Assembly: GCA_030849805.1 (NCBI GenBank)
Contig: JASANZ010001955.1
Location: 1 to 27,099 of the forward strand
Length of the DNA stretch: 27,099 nucleotides
Reading direction: 5' to 3'
Source of the DNA: Sergeia podlipaevii
Lineage: Eukaryota > Euglenozoa > Kinetoplastea > Trypanosomatida > Trypanosomatidae
Shown: positions 25,456 to 27,099 of the stretch, piece by piece
Position numbering within the stretch: position 1 is the stretch's first letter
How the letters are laid out: each line of letters starts with the position of its first letter
The notes under the pieces: model-generated
Told to the model about the DNA's origin: nothing
Databases searched by the model: none
What the model saw: only the letters and a program-made list of their open reading frames with translations
Program-made: the position numbers and the translations under genes

Positions 25456-26409
25456 ATGCTAGGAATTGACACATACACGGCCCAGTTCGTGGCCGTATCA
25501 GCAAGTTCTGTGCGCGAAACGCGTCTCAATGACAGCGGGCGAGTTCTTCTGCCCCCTTCCGCGCTCCAGACAATTTCAAACATGCGCATGGTATACCCAT
25601 TGCAGTTCAAAATAACCGCATACCGGCAGAAGCCTGTCTACGCTGCGGTGCTCGAATTTGACGCAGAGATGGGTACTGCTGTTCTGCCTGACTGGATGTT
25701 TGAGCAGCTCCAGCTCAAGCCACGTAGCGTGGTGAGACTTGATACTTGCAGTCTTGCTGCTGGGCACATTGTGAAGCTACGACCTCACAAAAAAGAGTTT
25801 GTTATGCTTACCGACCCTCGTGCAGTGCTCGAGCAACGCCTAGCCAGCTATCCAGTTCTTTCTGCTGGGTCAACTATTCTTATTCACTACGCAAACCGTC
25901 CCTTTATGCTTGATGTGGTGGAGATAATGGACTTGAATGACAAATCCGTGGACGCGGTTCTTACAGCCCGAGCTGATGGGCAAGCAACAGAGCTCAAAGT
26001 AGAATTTGAGCGTCCTCTCGACATGCCACCCTCCCCTACTGAACACGAGGAGGAGGAAACTGGATACACGCCAATAACGTTTGGCGGAACGAACGTTATT
26101 GGGCCTTCCAGTATTGGTCCAGGCGTGCAGTACAAGGCGTACGCGTACAAGCCACCCACACTCAGTGACACGCAGGGCTCTCCTGACGAAGAAAGCTTTT
26201 CGGGGGACCAAAAAATAACACAAAATAAGACCGCCTTTATTCCATTTGCAGGATCTGGCCGCACGCTGAGTGGAGCCCCAGCATCAGGAGCCGCAACCGC
26301 GTCACCATCCTCCGCAACAACTTCGCAAAACAATATGCCTTCACGGGAGGAGCAAGAAAAAATCCGAGAAAAGAGACTGCAGGCTCTCAATCAGTGGAAA
26401 CCCCAGTAA
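25456..26409 (+). CDS. UFD1: Ufd1, p97/VCP ubiquitin-adaptor subunit
   Basis: A 317-residue protein. Residues about 8-190 match the Ufd1 N-terminal double-psi barrel region: L-P-P-S-A-L, Y-P-L-Q-F-K-I-T, V-L-E-F, V-L-P-D-W-M-F, F-V-M-L-T-D-P-R-A-V-L-E and I-x-Y. The tail contains a perfect F-x-G-x-G-x-x-L SHP box (F-A-G-S-G-R-T-L, residues 264-271), the p97/VCP-binding motif also present in animal and yeast Ufd1. With Npl4, Ufd1 recruits ubiquitylated substrates to the AAA ATPase p97 for extraction, for example in ER-associated degradation. The C-terminus ends in a charged helix (E-E-Q-E-K-I-R-E-K-R-L-Q). The length is normal. The start is the first ATG after the acceptor and gives an N-terminus only slightly shorter than usual. 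Confidence 0.95.
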   Translation: MLGIDTYTAQFVAVSASSVRETRLNDSGRVLLPPSALQTISNMRMVYPLQFKITAYRQKPVYAAVLEFDAEMGTAVLPDWMFEQLQLKPRSVVRLDTCSLAAGHIVKLRPHKKEFVMLTDPRAVLEQRLASYPVLSAGSTILIHYANRPFMLDVVEIMDLNDKSVDAVLTARADGQATELKVEFERPLDMPPSPTEHEEEETGYTPITFGGTNVIGPSSIGPGVQYKAYAYKPPTLSDTQGSPDEESFSGDQKITQNKTAFIPFAGSGRTLSGAPASGAATASPSSATTSQNNMPSREEQEKIREKRLQALNQWKPQ

Positions 26410-26980
26410 GTCTCACACCTGCTGATCTTGTTGTTGCTGCATTTGTACTATCAATGTCGACTCCAAACGTTATCTACCATCCGCCTTACGTCAATGAATA
26501 TTCAACGAAAGGTGGAGGGAAACATTCGTACAGGTACCGTCGCCTCATTCCACACGTCCGTTTATTATGGTATATGCTATTTCATAATCACTAGAGATTC
26601 TTCTTGTCACCTACTTAGCCGTCCACGTTGTTCAACTACTACAACCTTGTCACACACACAAGAAAAAAAAAAATGGAAACACTCCGCATAAAAGCATCTA
26701 TATATCCATGTCAACCTCACTATATACCACAACCCATCTCTGATACAATTCCCTGGTCTCTACACCTGCACTACGCAACGCCAGCAATGAACACCATCAC
26801 CTTCCCACAAATCCTCCTGCCTACACTAATTCTATAACCTCTCATCACAAAGTTTCTACGTATCCCAATATTCTCAATCATCTGCAATACAATTGCTAAT
26901 CAGCAATAAAACAATAGCCGCTATTTCGCTCAACCAACCAACTAACAACCCACCAAGCCTCCCCCCTCTCCCCTCGCCAG
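26410..26980. other. A/C-rich, G-poor spacer before the acid phosphatase gene
   Basis: No gene seen. Its first half resembles the other spacers, but from about 26690 it becomes C/A/T-rich and strongly depleted in G on the + strand. It ends in a C/T tract and AG directly against the next ATG. Confidence 0.6.
26958..26980 (+). promoter_or_regulatory. C-rich pyrimidine tract with AG touching the ATG
   Basis: A C/T-dominated tract (26958-26976) ends in CAG with AG at 26979-26980. The ATG begins at the very next base. Unlike the T-dominated tracts elsewhere in the window, this one is mostly C. Confidence 0.55.
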
Positions 26981-27099
26981 ATGCAGTTGCGCGTGACCAC
27001 GCTGCTGCTGCTGCTGCTGGTCGTGTGCGCGTGTGCGGCCACGGTGCACGGCGCCGACTCGGACTACGTGGTGCGCATGGTGCAGGTCGCCCACCGCCA
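26981..27099 (+). CDS. Histidine acid phosphatase (membrane-bound type), 5' end only
   Basis: Only the first 39 codons lie in the window. A signal peptide is evident: M-Q-L-R, then six Leu and more hydrophobic residues, and a likely cleavage after the small-residue run near residue 24. The mature start reads D-Y-V-V-R-M-V-Q-V-A-H-R, which is the strand leading into the R-H-G-x-R active-site motif of histidine acid phosphatases. The last two bases (CA) are compatible with the expected His. Trypanosomatid members are membrane-bound or secreted phosphomonoesterases of the endosomal/flagellar-pocket route. Whether this copy has a membrane anchor cannot be seen. GC content here is higher than in the preceding spacer. 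Confidence 0.75.
   Translation, partial: MQLRVTTLLLLLLVVCACAATVHGADSDYVVRMVQVAHR

Overview
The window looks like part of a polycistronic gene array from a kinetoplastid (trypanosomatid) nucleus. All 13 confident genes plus a truncated 14th lie on the + strand and none shows an intron. They are separated by 0.4-2 kb AT-rich spacers full of long T/C tracts followed by AG, as expected for trans-splicing acceptors. Coding regions are clearly more GC-rich than the spacers. The gene set (DRC1, ESF1, CSN4, Ufd1, Bdp1, PIMT, histidine acid phosphatase) is eukaryotic, and a flagellar axoneme is implied. Spacer lengths and codon composition suggest a Leishmania/Crithidia/Leptomonas-like relative, but I cannot name the species. 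Several open frames begin at GTG or TTG. For these I chose the first in-frame ATG.

Layout from left to right: an AT-rich leader with one doubtful 124-codon ORF (131-505); DRC1, a dynein regulatory complex protein (1290-3227); a small unknown membrane protein (4006-4587); an RG/Pro/Tyr-rich RNA-binding-like protein (5752-6846); a 2 kb spacer; an acyl-CoA-binding protein (8814-9719); protein-L-isoaspartate methyltransferase (10199-10942); a dienelactone hydrolase-like protein (11412-12134); a Bdp1-like TFIIIB subunit with a SANT domain (12756-14177); a GAF-like protein with a degenerate zinc knuckle (14997-16718); a four-helix membrane protein (17134-17577); ESF1 for pre-rRNA processing (17944-20070); COP9 signalosome subunit 4 (20732-21922); an unknown two-helix membrane protein (22823-24922); Ufd1 (25456-26409); and the first 39 codons of a histidine acid phosphatase with a signal peptide (26981 to the window end).

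The genes do not form a functional operon. Co-directionality here reflects kinetoplastid transcription-unit architecture, with regulation expected at RNA level. Loose themes are ribosome and Pol III biogenesis (ESF1, Bdp1) and ubiquitin/p97 biology (CSN4, Ufd1). I found no tRNA, rRNA, transposon or CRISPR array. The most unusual signals are in the RNA-processing layout: two genes whose main pyrimidine tract lies between the likely acceptor and the ATG, two with leaders of 6 and 0 nt, a G14A15 purine block just after the Bdp1 stop, a G-depleted spacer before the acid phosphatase gene, and a strong acceptor-like signal with no long ORF at about 7.4 kb.
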